A stretch of DNA of 24,168 bases from Actinomycetes bacterium. GTDB lineage: Bacteria; Actinomycetota; Coriobacteriia; Coriobacteriales; Eggerthellaceae. Where the stretch lies: the NCBI GenBank assembly GCA_023395755.1, contig JAEWYG010000038.1, positions 1-24,168 of the forward strand, given 5' to 3'. The number at the start of each line of letters is the position of its first letter. The stretch's first letter is position 1. The notes beneath the pieces were generated by a model. The model worked only from the letters and a program-made list of their open reading frames with translations. It had not been told where the DNA came from and searched no databases. The position numbers and the translations under genes were made by a program. Shown piece after piece: positions 14,277-23,161 of this stretch.

Positions 14277-15596
14277 CTAGTCCTTCTTCTTGAACTTCAT
14301 TTTGATAGGAGTGCCCTCGAGATCGAATGCTTCGCGCATACGGTTTTCAAGGAAACGCTCAAAGTTATCGGTAACAACATCGGGGCGGTTCGCGAAGAAC
14401 GTGAAAAATGGCGGGCAAGTTCCTGTTTGCGTGACATACTTCATGCGCAAAATGACCTTACCCTTGGTAACGGTATGGCCCGATTCTCTGATACCCGCAA
14501 GCCAGGTATTAAGTTTGTTGGTAGGAATCGTCTGGCTGAAGTTTTTGTAGGCGGTATCAAGTGCATCCCAGATGCGATCAACCTTCTTGCCTGTAAGCGC
14601 AGATATAGCTATGACGGGCGCGTAACCCACAAACATCATGCGATCAGCAATACGCTCGCGTATCTCAGCCTTAGCCTCAGGGCCTTCCACAAGATCCCAT
14701 TTATTCAAAACGATAACCATGGCACAACCACGCTCGAGCGCATATCCGGCAACACGCTGGTCTTGATCGGTCAGACCAAGGGTCGAGTCGATAACCAACA
14801 GCACCACATTGGCGCGGTCGATGGCGCGCATAGCGCGCACATAACCATAATACTCAACATCTTCGTCAATCTGGCTTTTACGTCGCAAGCCTGCCGTATC
14901 AACAATGGTATAACGTGTGCCTTCGTGCACAATGTGGGTATCAATAGCGTCGCGCGTTGTGCCAGCAACATCCGACACAATGGATCGATCGTTTTGCGTA
15001 AGCCTGTTCGTTAACGAAGACTTGCCTGCGTTCGGACGACCAATGATGGCGACATTGATGGACTGATCGCTCTCGTCGTCGTCTTCCGGCATCTCTACCT
15101 GACGCAGCGCCTCCACAATGGCATCCAGTAAGTCTCCCGTACCATGGCCATGCGTGGCCGATACCGCCCAGGGGTCACCCAGACCCAGCTGATAAAACTC
15201 CCACAACTCGTCTTCACGATTCGGGGTGTCCATCTTATTAACGGCCAAAAATACCGGCTTCTTTGTCTTGCGCAAGATGCGCGCAACTTCCTCGTCGTCA
15301 GCATTAATACCCGTCTTACCATCCACCAGAAACACAATAGCATCGGCTTCATTTGCACCAGCAATCGCCTGATTACGGATGGAACCCTGGAAGGCATCGT
15401 CGTCGCCCATCTCGATACCACCGGTATCAACAAGCTTGAACGGCACGCCATTCCAATCGGCTTCATGATACGAGCGGTCACGCGTAACGCCACGCATCTC
15501 ATGTACTATGGCCTCGTCGGCCTGGGCTATACGGTTCACAAAGGTGGACTTGCCGACATTCGGCCGTCCAACCACCGCAACGAGTGGTAGGGGCAT
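14277..15596 (-). CDS. der: Ribosome biogenesis GTPase Der (EngA)
   Basis: A tandem GTPase needed for maturation of the 50S subunit. 439 residues in the classical three-part order. GTPase 1: GRPNVGKS (10-17), DTGG (57-60), NKMD (120-123). An acidic linker EDDDESD (171-177) follows. GTPase 2: GRPNAGKS (186-193), DTAG (233-236), NKWD (298-301). The C-terminal KH-like domain runs from about 355 to 437 and ends in a basic tail. All G motifs are intact and the length is normal. GAGGTG lies six bases before the ATG at 15596. It follows the DUF512 gene by 36 bases. Confidence 0.97.
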   Translation of the reverse strand: MPLPLVAVVGRPNVGKSTFVNRIAQADEAIVHEMRGVTRDRSYHEADWNGVPFKLVDTGGIEMGDDDAFQGSIRNQAIAGANEADAIVFLVDGKTGINADDEEVARILRKTKKPVFLAVNKMDTPNREDELWEFYQLGLGDPWAVSATHGHGTGDLLDAIVEALRQVEMPEDDDESDQSINVAIIGRPNAGKSSLTNRLTQNDRSIVSDVAGTTRDAIDTHIVHEGTRYTIVDTAGLRRKSQIDEDVEYYGYVRAMRAIDRANVVLLVIDSTLGLTDQDQRVAGYALERGCAMVIVLNKWDLVEGPEAKAEIRERIADRMMFVGYAPVIAISALTGKKVDRIWDALDTAYKNFSQTIPTNKLNTWLAGIRESGHTVTKGKVILRMKYVTQTGTCPPFFTFFANRPDVVTDNFERFLENRMREAFDLEGTPIKMKFKKKD

Positions 15597-15632
15597 GGTG
15601 ACACCTCACAAATTGGTTCGGTCAAAGCCGGG

Positions 15633-17051
15633 CTAGCGCCCAGCCAGGTCGACGATTTCCCTCAGGAAATCTGACGCATTACAGGATACCACGGCAAGTG
15701 GTACACCTGCGGCCTTCTCCATATCCTCCAAACTCATGTCATCAAGCGTTACCGCGCTGTCGTTGAATACAACGCGCGGAATAACAAAGAGAGGACGGAA
15801 ATTTTCCTCAGTTCGGGCAGAAACGCAAGTATTTTTTACCGCAGCTACAATATCGCAGCCACAAAGGAGGCCGGTAACATCAACGTTGCCACCAAAAAAG
15901 TCATTTTTTACAAATAAAGGCTTAAAGCATGATGCCACGGCACTACGCGCAGCCAGAGGACCCAAGAACTCGCGCGTAGCGCACCCAGCAATATAAAACA
16001 CCCGCAATCCCACATGCTCGAGAGTTGCGGCAGCCTCCCCAGGAAGGCCGAGACGCTCTGCCTCTTCCCAATCGTCCACGAACGAACGAATAATACCCAC
16101 GCCATCTTCAAACATTCCAAAGTCACCATACTGTTCAGCAGGGGGAAGGTTTTCTAAAAGTCGACTTCCGTACGCATTATGATAGAACTCATCGGCAGGA
16201 TAGGCCCACAGGGTGCCACGCTCATTCAAAGCCTGCTGCTGAAAGGGAACAACTAAGTCCATAACAGCCCGCGATGACACGGGGTCGTTAAAGCTGTGAT
16301 CAAAACAGCTTTGGTGCTTAGTGAATCCTAGAGGGACGATACATATATCGAGAATACCGGGGCGCTCATAGGCCCAAGCTAACGTATGCTCAAGCACCGC
16401 ACCATCGTTTTGATCGGGTACAAGCACAATCTGGGCGTGAAACTGAATACCCTGCTCCAGCAACCGCTCAAGGACGTCGATGCCATGCTGAGCGTGGCGC
16501 CCAATCATGCGGCGGCGAACTTCAGGGTTGGCTGCATGCAACGATAAACGTAGCGGAGATATTTGCTGCTCCACAATGCGCGCCTCATCCTTAGCGCTCA
16601 GGTTTGTGAAGGTAACGAAGGTACCTGCAAGGAAGCTCAGGCGGAAATCATCGTCACGCAGAGTGAGGGACGGACGCATATCGTTGGGTAGCTGACGCAT
16701 GAAGCAGAACGTGCAGGCATTGCGGCATTGCTTGACCCCGTCGAACACGACGCCATCGAACTCAAAGCCCCAATCCTCACCCGGCTCACGCGTAAGCTCA
16801 ACCTCGCCCACGTCGCCCTCAAGATCGATATAGCCCAGCACAATCTCGTCATCGGCAGCAAGCCAGCGCCAGTCTATTATGTCGCGAAGAGGAAAACCAT
16901 CAACTGAGCTAACGAAGCAACCTGGCTCAAAACCCGCATCGTCAGCAGGCGAATGGGGCGCGATAGCTATCACGAGCGCGCGCGAAGACAGCGTAAGATT
17001 TCGCGGCTCGCTCATCTCGCGCTCAGCATCGACTGTAGGATAAACGCTCAC
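15633..17051 (-). CDS. DUF512 protein: PDZ-like domain plus radical-SAM-type cysteine motif
   Basis: A 472-residue member of the DUF512/YtgP-type family of putative iron-sulfur proteins; function unknown. Residues about 22-90 form a PDZ-like domain (PHSPADDAGFEPGCFVSSVDG). A radical-SAM-like CX3CX2C follows (C109, C113, C116 in CRNACTFCF), then the barrel-like segment and the C-terminal DUF512 region with LRVFYIAGCATREFLGPLA, CFKPLFVKNDFFGGNVDVTGLLCG and VPLAVVSCNASDFLREIV. The GTG start at 17051 has a strong GGGAGG six bases upstream. An ATG 12 codons further in is the alternative. The family is commonly placed next to der, as here, which suggests but does not show a link to ribosome assembly or tRNA/rRNA modification. 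Confidence 0.88.
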   Translation of the reverse strand: MSVYPTVDAEREMSEPRNLTLSSRALVIAIAPHSPADDAGFEPGCFVSSVDGFPLRDIIDWRWLAADDEIVLGYIDLEGDVGEVELTREPGEDWGFEFDGVVFDGVKQCRNACTFCFMRQLPNDMRPSLTLRDDDFRLSFLAGTFVTFTNLSAKDEARIVEQQISPLRLSLHAANPEVRRRMIGRHAQHGIDVLERLLEQGIQFHAQIVLVPDQNDGAVLEHTLAWAYERPGILDICIVPLGFTKHQSCFDHSFNDPVSSRAVMDLVVPFQQQALNERGTLWAYPADEFYHNAYGSRLLENLPPAEQYGDFGMFEDGVGIIRSFVDDWEEAERLGLPGEAAATLEHVGLRVFYIAGCATREFLGPLAARSAVASCFKPLFVKNDFFGGNVDVTGLLCGCDIVAAVKNTCVSARTEENFRPLFVIPRVVFNDSAVTLDDMSLEDMEKAAGVPLAVVSCNASDFLREIVDLAGR

Positions 17052-17130
17052 CTAAAACCTCCCGACAAGAAATAGACGACCAAGTGTACCATACCGCCCG
17101 CCGGGCTAAGAGGTGGTTAAATCCACACGT

Positions 17131-17970
17131 TTACAAAGCCTTCAGTCGGGCAACTACGGCATCGATCTGATCTTCGGGCGTAGATGCTCCGGCCGTAACA
17201 CCAACAGTTTGACAACCCTCAAACCAAGCTGATTCCAGCTCTGTAGGAGTTTCAACATGGTAGGCACGCGCACACGAAGCAGTACAGATGTCAGCCAAAC
17301 GCGTGGTATTCGATGAGTTGCGGCCACCGATAACCACGATAGCATCCACGCTGCCCGCCAAGGCGGCAGCTGCCTCTTGTCGCTGACTGGTAGCAAAACA
17401 AATAGTATTTTTCACCAAAGGCTCTATCCCACGATCAGTTAAAGCTGCCACAATAGCATCAAGCACAGCACGAGTTTGAGTAGTCTGCACGACAATACCC
17501 ACAGGGTCAGCTATATCTCCAGGCAGATCGGCGGGATCAGCAACCACCGACACCATGCCACCCGCCTCGCGGGCATAAGCGACCAAACCCTCAACTTCGG
17601 GGTGTCCCGCCTCCCCCACTACCACTACATGTCGCCCCTGGGCAGCAAGCGCAGCGGCGGCTTTCTGAGCGCGCATAACATGGGGGCACGTAGCGTCCAC
17701 CAAAGGTAGACCACTCTCCACAACCGAACGCTTCACCGCTGGGGTTACTCCATGACTGCGAATGATAACCGTACCCCCATCCTGCACCCCAGACACCTCA
17801 CCTACGGCACTGATTCCGCGCGCAGCTAGATCGCTTACCACCTGCGGATTATGAATGAGAGGGCCCAGCGTATAAGCGCGACTTCCGTCACCTACGCTAG
17901 CAAGCGCCAGATCAAGAGCACGCTGCACGCCATAGCAAGCGCCCGCAAATTCGGCTCGAATTACCTTCAT
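17131..17970 (-). CDS. ispH: 4-hydroxy-3-methylbut-2-enyl diphosphate reductase
   Basis: The last enzyme of the MEP pathway, an Fe-S protein that makes IPP and DMAPP. The 279-residue product keeps all three cluster cysteines, C12 (AGACYGV), C95 (DATCPHV) and C191 (NTICFATSQ), and the substrate residues H40 (LGPLIHNP), H73 (RSHGV), H123/E125 (GHPEVEG), GGRNSSNT (215-222) and GASTPED (261-267). The ATG at 17970 has AGGG eight bases upstream; the frame is open for six more codons but family homology begins at MKVIRAEFAG. About 110 bases separate it from plsC, the largest gap inside this run apart from the one before tyrA. Confidence 0.96.
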   Translation of the reverse strand: MKVIRAEFAGACYGVQRALDLALASVGDGSRAYTLGPLIHNPQVVSDLAARGISAVGEVSGVQDGGTVIIRSHGVTPAVKRSVVESGLPLVDATCPHVMRAQKAAAALAAQGRHVVVVGEAGHPEVEGLVAYAREAGGMVSVVADPADLPGDIADPVGIVVQTTQTRAVLDAIVAALTDRGIEPLVKNTICFATSQRQEAAAALAGSVDAIVVIGGRNSSNTTRLADICTASCARAYHVETPTELESAWFEGCQTVGVTAGASTPEDQIDAVVARLKAL

Positions 17971-18080
17971 GGAAACACCCTTTCTCAACGACAGTTCACG
18001 CTCGGTACAATAACCCTCCTACCATTCCTCACGTTGGGAAACACCTTCGCCATCAGGCCACAGCGTCTGGACTACCCCCT

Positions 18081-18953
18081 TTATGCCGACACAATAGAAG
18101 CGACCTCAGATAAGGTAGCTTCTCGTTTTTCTTTAATAGCTGCAACCACCGCTTCGGTGGTGTGTTCGGGAATCGGGTGGGCCGCAAACACTTCTGTAAA
18201 ATCACGACCACCGGGAAACAGGGAAAGCATGTCAACCTGTTCACGGGGGATACGCTGCGACAAGGCGAAGCACTCACGCATGGCATACCAGGTGCAACCG
18301 TCCAAGCGGTCTTCTTTTGGCAGGAAGTCAAAATCGCCTACAAGAAGGGGGCGGCCATATTCAATGGTTATTTTTGGAAAATGAATACATTCACCCTTGC
18401 GTTTCACATTCTCGGCATTGCGTACGGTCATGGGTAGAATAGGAACCTTTCCCATCTTAGCAATAAAGGCAGCGCCCGAATGTAATTGAGGATCCATTGA
18501 ACCTTTGTCACGACGTGTGCCCTCGGGCATAATACCCACAATTTGGCCGGTTTTTAGCATGTGTGTAGCACGCTTGATGGCGGTACGGTCGGCAGCGTCT
18601 CGCTTAATGGGGAACGATCCCACACGTGAGAGCACCTGGCCTACTAAGCCACCCGCTTTGGGATACAGATCTTCGCGACCCATGAAGCGTATCCACTGTT
18701 TTGGGCGTGTTGCAAGATACATGAAGGCCACATCTAAAAAAGATGTATGGTTGCCAACCACGACCAAGCCACTTTCGCCTTCGAATCCACGGATATTCTC
18801 ACGGCCATCAACACGGTAGCGGAAGCATATCTTGAACACAAACACCAAGAATCCCCAGATAAGGTTGCCCGCCCAACGGGGTGCCTGCTTGTCTTCAGAT
18901 GTGCCGTCAAAGGGCATATCCCACATTTTCTCGTAGGGAGTAATCAGGCTCAT
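18081..18953 (-). CDS. plsC: 1-acyl-sn-glycerol-3-phosphate acyltransferase (PlsC family)
   Basis: Adds the second acyl chain to lysophosphatidic acid to give phosphatidic acid, at the membrane face. The 290-residue protein has a hydrophobic segment at 31-44, the catalytic NHTSFLD (H69, D74), the FMGREDLY segment, GSFPIKRD (112-119), the substrate-binding PEGTRR (143-148) and a VPILPMTV segment. Residues after about 220 form a longer tail than in the shortest PlsC proteins. The ATG at 18953 overlaps the cmk stop in an ATGA junction, and GAGGG lies six bases upstream inside cmk, so the two are probably translationally coupled. Confidence 0.93.
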   Translation of the reverse strand: MSLITPYEKMWDMPFDGTSEDKQAPRWAGNLIWGFLVFVFKICFRYRVDGRENIRGFEGESGLVVVGNHTSFLDVAFMYLATRPKQWIRFMGREDLYPKAGGLVGQVLSRVGSFPIKRDAADRTAIKRATHMLKTGQIVGIMPEGTRRDKGSMDPQLHSGAAFIAKMGKVPILPMTVRNAENVKRKGECIHFPKITIEYGRPLLVGDFDFLPKEDRLDGCTWYAMRECFALSQRIPREQVDMLSLFPGGRDFTEVFAAHPIPEHTTEAVVAAIKEKREATLSEVASIVSA

Positions 18954-19651
18954 CGCACACCCTCGGCCGTACCCATTACGGCTCCCTTCGCATAAGCCAT
19001 CTCACAAATCTGCCCGATAACCTCTTCAATATAACTACCCGTTGAATCAAGGTGTATGGCATCTTCAGCAGGTCTTAAAGGCGACGTAGCACGAGACGAG
19101 TCATGATCGTCGCGACGACGCAGGTCGAGCAACACTTCTGCAAAATCAATGGACCCTATGCCACGATCGACGTTCTGGCGAACACGACGATGGGCTCGTT
19201 CCTCGTCTGAGGCAGTAAGAAACACCTTCACTTCTGCCTCGGGAAACACAACCGTACCAATGTCGCGGCCCTCTACCACGTAGTCACCCATACGACCAAT
19301 CCTGCGCTGCTGCTCCACCAAAGCCGTGCGCACAGAAGGTGCGGAAGATACGGGGCTAACGGCACGATCAATTTCGGCCGTGCGAATAGCATCGGTTACA
19401 TCAACGCCGCCAATAGTTACTCGCTTGGGTACCGGATCGCCCGCATCGTGTCCAAATGCAATATCATAAGAGCGAGCAACCTGACCAAGCGCCACATCGT
19501 CATCAAGCGACACCCCGTCAGCAAGAGCACGCCACGCAATAGCGCGATACATGGCACCGGTATCCAAACAAGAAAAGCCGAGCTTCTTTGCCACTGCCTT
19601 AGCAACCGTGGACTTCCCAGCCCCACTCGGGCCGTCAATAGCGATAATCAT
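18950..19651 (-). CDS. cmk: Cytidylate kinase
   Basis: Phosphorylates CMP/dCMP to the diphosphate; in a lipid-synthesis context it recycles CMP released from CDP-diacylglycerol. The 233-residue protein has the P-loop GPSGAGKST (7-15), LDTGAMYRA, the NMP-binding VEGRDIGTVVFPEAEVKVF segment and the lid RRDDHDSSRATSPLRPAEDA. ATGA overlaps exist on both sides: its ATG overlaps the aroA stop and its stop overlaps the plsC start. An aroA-cmk junction is common in bacteria. Confidence 0.96.
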   Translation of the reverse strand: MIIAIDGPSGAGKSTVAKAVAKKLGFSCLDTGAMYRAIAWRALADGVSLDDDVALGQVARSYDIAFGHDAGDPVPKRVTIGGVDVTDAIRTAEIDRAVSPVSSAPSVRTALVEQQRRIGRMGDYVVEGRDIGTVVFPEAEVKVFLTASDEERAHRRVRQNVDRGIGSIDFAEVLLDLRRRDDHDSSRATSPLRPAEDAIHLDSTGSYIEEVIGQICEMAYAKGAVMGTAEGVR

Positions 19652-20985
19652 CGCACCAACCTTTCAATGTCTCCCAAAAACTGGGGATAACTTATTTTCA
19701 CAGCATCGAAGTTCTCCACCATCACGGGTACCTTACCAGTAAGCCCTACAAGTGCCCAGGTCATTGCCAAGCGATGATCGCCACCGGAATCAAGCACTAC
19801 CCCTTCAGGCACCACCAGACCGGGTTGCCCCTCAATGTATAAATCGTTGCCATCGATATAAGCCTCCACCCCTAAGCGCTCAAGCCCTTCAACTACTGCA
19901 GCCAAACGATCGGTTTCCTTCACACGCAACTCGCCCACCTCGCGAAAGACGGTCACTCCGCGTGCGCTAGCAGCCACCAGTGCCAATACCGGAACCTCAT
20001 CAACAATGGAGGCAATTTTTTCAGCTGGTACTTCGCAGCCATGTAGGTCCGCCGTATAACGCACCGAAATGGTACCGAAGGGCTCCTTACCTGCCGCCCC
20101 TCTTCGCTGCACAGACACGTCGGCGCCCATACGCTCCAACGTACGCGTAAAACCGATACGAGCGGTATTGAGGCTAACATTCTCCACCTGAATGGCACTA
20201 CCACGCTTAAGCACCGCAGCACATACCAAGAAAGCTGCCGAGGACGGATCGCCAGGAACCTGTACCTCACAGGCTTTAAGAGTTTGTGGACCCGTAACAC
20301 TCGCTGTGCAGTTGGCAGCCGTCGTTGGTACACCAAACTCCGGCAACATAAGTTCAGTGTGATTTCGCGAAGGAGCCGGCTCATTCAGAGTAGTCGTACC
20401 CTTTGCATAAACTCCGGCCAACAACACCGCAGTTTTCAACTGGGCAGATGCCATCGGAGCATCATAGGTAATGGCGCGCAAGTCGCGTGTACCCATGACG
20501 GTAAGTGGCAGCGTTTCGCGCCCCTCAGGCAAAAAACGTACCCCCATCTTCATGAGGGGAGCAGTAATACGCCGCATGGGACGACGACTGAGCGACTGAT
20601 CGCCCGTAATCTCAACCGGTATCTCCCACGGTGCCAGCACACCCATAAGAAGACGGGCGGTAGTGCCCGAGTTGCCGCAATCGACAGCACCCTCAGGTTT
20701 ACGCGGACCCACCGCACCCCATCCGATCACCCCGCCAGCTAAGCTGCCGTCAGCCTGCTTCTCCAGTAATACCTGTGCGCCTAATTGCTGCACCGCCGCC
20801 ACCGATGAGCGAACATCGTCTGAATCGAGTACACCCGTAAGGTGCGACGTGCCATCGGCCATAGCCGCGAACAGCACAGCTCGGTGAGAAATAGACTTGT
20901 CACCCGGCACGACAGCGGCGCCTTCAAGCGGCCCCGACAGAGGAGATATAACCGACATAGCCGAACAGGCGGTATCAAGTGACAT
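19648..20985 (-). CDS. aroA: 3-phosphoshikimate 1-carboxyvinyltransferase (EPSP synthase)
   Basis: Joins shikimate 3-phosphate and PEP to form EPSP in the shikimate pathway. The 445-residue protein has PGDKSISHRA (28-36; catalytic K30), DCGNSGTTARL (102-112), RRPMRRI, the S-A-Q-L-K segment SAQLKTAVLLAG (180-191), VPGDPSSAAF, the catalytic DEVPVLALVA (D329), KETDR (356-360) and GDHRLAM (402-408). The GNSGTT form of the second motif resembles Bacillus-type rather than E. coli-type enzymes; glyphosate behaviour cannot be deduced. The ATG at 20985 has AAAGGAG seven bases upstream and overlaps the tyrA end by 11 bp. An in-frame start at 21102 lies deep in tyrA and is rejected. Confidence 0.96.
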   Translation of the reverse strand: MSLDTACSAMSVISPLSGPLEGAAVVPGDKSISHRAVLFAAMADGTSHLTGVLDSDDVRSSVAAVQQLGAQVLLEKQADGSLAGGVIGWGAVGPRKPEGAVDCGNSGTTARLLMGVLAPWEIPVEITGDQSLSRRPMRRITAPLMKMGVRFLPEGRETLPLTVMGTRDLRAITYDAPMASAQLKTAVLLAGVYAKGTTTLNEPAPSRNHTELMLPEFGVPTTAANCTASVTGPQTLKACEVQVPGDPSSAAFLVCAAVLKRGSAIQVENVSLNTARIGFTRTLERMGADVSVQRRGAAGKEPFGTISVRYTADLHGCEVPAEKIASIVDEVPVLALVAASARGVTVFREVGELRVKETDRLAAVVEGLERLGVEAYIDGNDLYIEGQPGLVVPEGVVLDSGGDHRLAMTWALVGLTGKVPVMVENFDAVKISYPQFLGDIERLVR

Positions 20986-22150
20986 GAGTATGCTCCTTTG
21001 CAGAAAGAGGACTGAACGATACCGAAAAACCGGCACCAATAAGTTGGGACGAAAGCTGACCGATATCGCCTTCGTCGGTGAGAACGAGGCTGAGTACCGC
21101 ACTATCGGCGGTTAGGTGGTCAATCTCGATAGACTGAATATTGCAACCAACCGAACTTGCGATAGTGGTAACCTCAGCCACCACGCCGGTGCGGTCTTCC
21201 ATGGGAATACGCACCTCAAGCAGCTTTTCAGTAGAGGGCACCCACGTGGCAGGCAGGGCGCGACGAGCTTCAGCTGCTTCGGCGAGCAGCTCTGTCAAAC
21301 GAACACGGTCACCAGCAGCAAGTGCCTCTTCAAACGAAGCGATAATGCCCTGAATTTCAACCAACCCAGCGGAAAGCGCCTCGACGTTATCAAAAGCAAT
21401 ACCACACCAAAGTTCCGGAGAACCAGCAGCAATGCGCGTAGAGTCTTTAAATCCGCCAGCAGCCAAGCGCATAAGCGCTTGTTGATCGTCGGCGTGGCGG
21501 CACGCAAGCTGCACTAACGAAGATGCCATAATGTGAGGCACGTGACTCACCACAGCAACCGCACGATCATGGTCTTCACGTGGTAGAGCGATAACGCGTG
21601 CACCCACCGAGGTAACCAACTCATGCAGGCGCGGGAAATGTTCGGCTGGCGTAGTTGCATCGGGACAGAGTATCCAGTGTGCTCCTTGGAACAAATCGGC
21701 GCGAGCACCTTCAATACCGTTCACTTCAGAACCAGCCATAGGATGCCCTGGCACGTAGTTTTCTGGATACGGCAGCAAAAGTGCTGCACTGCGGGAAATA
21801 CCGGCTTTTGTTGAGGCGGTGTCTGTAATAATGCCGCGGAAATCCCATGCAGCCAAGCAATCGAAATACCCCTCAACGACACCCACTGGCACAGCCAATA
21901 CCACCAAATCGCAGTCTTTCCTCACAAATTGTTCGAACATCGGGGCATCAGGTGTCGCGGTATAACTTACCCAGCCACGCTCCTGCGCGGCAGCACGCGT
22001 ACGTGCATCAAGATCAACACCAAGAACCTCAATATCGGGTTGTGCGGCATGTACCGCAGCAGCAAACGAGGCACCTATCAGGCCTAATCCTACGACAGCG
22101 ATACGCCGGATACCCGAATGACCGCTCTGCTGGTTTTGCGAGCCTTTCAT
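20975..22150 (-). CDS. tyrA: Prephenate dehydrogenase with C-terminal ACT domain
   Basis: Oxidises prephenate to 4-hydroxyphenylpyruvate on the route to tyrosine. The 391-residue protein has an N-terminal NAD-binding fold with VVGLGLIGAS (19-28), LVVLAVPVGVV, the substrate-site GHPMAGSE and the VVSHVPHIMASSL helix region. A C-terminal ACT regulatory domain (about 310-378, RIPMEDRTGVVAEVTTIASS, then NIQSIEI) suggests feedback control by an amino acid, most likely tyrosine. There is no other start codon before the NAD fold, yet no good ribosome binding site precedes the ATG at 22150. It is separated from rluB by 111 bp containing a consensus -10 box, so it probably heads a tyrA-aroA-cmk-plsC transcript of its own. 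Confidence 0.94.
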   Translation of the reverse strand: MKGSQNQQSGHSGIRRIAVVGLGLIGASFAAAVHAAQPDIEVLGVDLDARTRAAAQERGWVSYTATPDAPMFEQFVRKDCDLVVLAVPVGVVEGYFDCLAAWDFRGIITDTASTKAGISRSAALLLPYPENYVPGHPMAGSEVNGIEGARADLFQGAHWILCPDATTPAEHFPRLHELVTSVGARVIALPREDHDRAVAVVSHVPHIMASSLVQLACRHADDQQALMRLAAGGFKDSTRIAAGSPELWCGIAFDNVEALSAGLVEIQGIIASFEEALAAGDRVRLTELLAEAAEARRALPATWVPSTEKLLEVRIPMEDRTGVVAEVTTIASSVGCNIQSIEIDHLTADSAVLSLVLTDEGDIGQLSSQLIGAGFSVSFSPLSAKEHTHVT

Positions 22151-22179
22151 GGGTGCGAAGACCGCCCTTTCTTTGAGGT

Positions 22180-22229
22180 CGTATGCTGGACGCGCTCACG
22201 TTTTTCGCATACGCGCCTCTCTCAGTTAT
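22180..22229 (-). promoter_or_regulatory. tyrA leader with a four-codon open frame and hairpin
   Basis: Within the predicted ~80-nt tyrA leader, GAGAGAGG (22223-22216) precedes an ATG at 22210 that opens a frame M-R-K-T and stops with TGA at 22198-22196. GCATACG and CGTATGC (22207-22213 and 22180-22186) can pair across a 20-nt loop, and the ATG of the small frame lies in one arm. No T-run follows, so this is not a transcriptional attenuator of the usual kind; control of ribosome loading is possible. Function is inference only. Confidence 0.3.
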
Positions 22230-22235
22230 TCTAGC

Positions 22236-22241
22236 ATTATA
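22236..22241 (-). promoter_or_regulatory. -10 box of a promoter ahead of tyrA
   Basis: On the minus strand TATAAT (22241 to 22236) is a perfect -10 match in the rluB-tyrA gap. The region 17-18 bases upstream reads TGAACG, a poor -35, and GTGAAC occurs twice there, which could be a factor-binding site. Confidence 0.5.
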
Positions 22242-22261
22242 GACGGGTGTTCACAGACCGT

Positions 22262-23161
22262 TCACGAGCGGCCCGCCGCTTGATTGAGCGCGGTCACCTC
22301 GGCTACATCCAGCAGACGCCACTGCCCTCTCGGCAACTGACCAAGCTGAACAGGGCCAAACGTGTCGCGATGCAAGGCCAACACTGGGTGACCAATAGCA
22401 TCAAGCATCCTCCTCACCTGACGCTTCCTTCCCTCGTGCAGACCAACACGCACCACCGATCGCTCCTTTATTCGTGCTGAGCAAGCCCGTAAATACTGAC
22501 GAGAAGCTCCAGCAGGTGCGACAGGTGGTACATCCAAAGCCACAAGTGCGTCTCGCGCCCGATCGTCCTCCAATAATTCCACTTCCGCAGGAAGCGTCAA
22601 ACCATCGTCTAGAACAATACCCTCGCGCAGATGTGCCAACTGCCCCGGCGTAGGCGTACCCTCCACCAACGCGGTATAGAACTTTGTTACATGGCCACTT
22701 GGCCGCAAAAGGGTATGACCTAGTTCGCCATCGGTAGAGAATAGCAATAATCCCGTCGTATCGCGATCAAGTCTACCGATGGGGAATAGTCCTGGGTACT
22801 GCAAAGCTGGCACAAGCCCCGCCACCGTCGGACGTCCCTGCGGGTCAGACATGGTGGTAACGATACCTGCTGGCTTATGCAACATAAGCGTAATGGGACC
22901 ATCACTCAGCCGCACCGTCATGCCGTCCACTGCCACCTCATCTACCAGTGGGTCCACCTTACTGCCCAGCTCGGTAACAACGATGCCGTTCACGGTAACG
23001 CGTCCTGCTGTCATCAAATTCTCAGATCCACGGCGACTAGCGGCTCCTGCGCGCGCAAGAAACTTCTGCAGACGCATGGGCACAATGCGACTCGAGGGCT
23101 CTTCTTCGCACTTCTGTAGAGGCAGCGTTTCTCGACGACGCTCTGACTCTTCCCTACTCAT
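22262..23161 (-). CDS. rluB: rRNA pseudouridine synthase (RluB/RsuA family) with S4 domain
   Basis: Isomerises a uridine in rRNA to pseudouridine; RluB acts on 23S rRNA. The 299-residue protein has a polar N-terminal stretch, the S4 RNA-binding domain (about 29-80: MRLQKFLARAGAASRRGSE), then the catalytic domain with LHKPAGIVTT (95-103), the active-site D132 in GRLDRDTTGLLL and the late GLHEGRKRQVRRMLDAIGHP. RluB, RluF and RsuA cannot be separated firmly by eye; the scpA-scpB-rluB gene order in Gram-positives favours RluB. The ATG at 23161 overlaps scpB by eight bases, with a weak ribosome binding site. An alternative ATG at 23077 would start exactly at the S4 domain. Confidence 0.92.
   Translation of the reverse strand: MSREESERRRETLPLQKCEEEPSSRIVPMRLQKFLARAGAASRRGSENLMTAGRVTVNGIVVTELGSKVDPLVDEVAVDGMTVRLSDGPITLMLHKPAGIVTTMSDPQGRPTVAGLVPALQYPGLFPIGRLDRDTTGLLLFSTDGELGHTLLRPSGHVTKFYTALVEGTPTPGQLAHLREGIVLDDGLTLPAEVELLEDDRARDALVALDVPPVAPAGASRQYLRACSARIKERSVVRVGLHEGRKRQVRRMLDAIGHPVLALHRDTFGPVQLGQLPRGQWRLLDVAEVTALNQAAGRS

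Noticed and set aside
17094..17106. Small palindrome GCCCGCCGGGC between ispH and the DUF512 gene
   Set aside because: Five base pairs with a one-base loop cannot form a stable RNA hairpin and no T-run follows; likely chance in GC-rich sequence.
20986..21102. Longer start for aroA
   Set aside because: It is antisense-free but lies inside tyrA; AAAGGAG stands exactly in front of the ATG at 20985.
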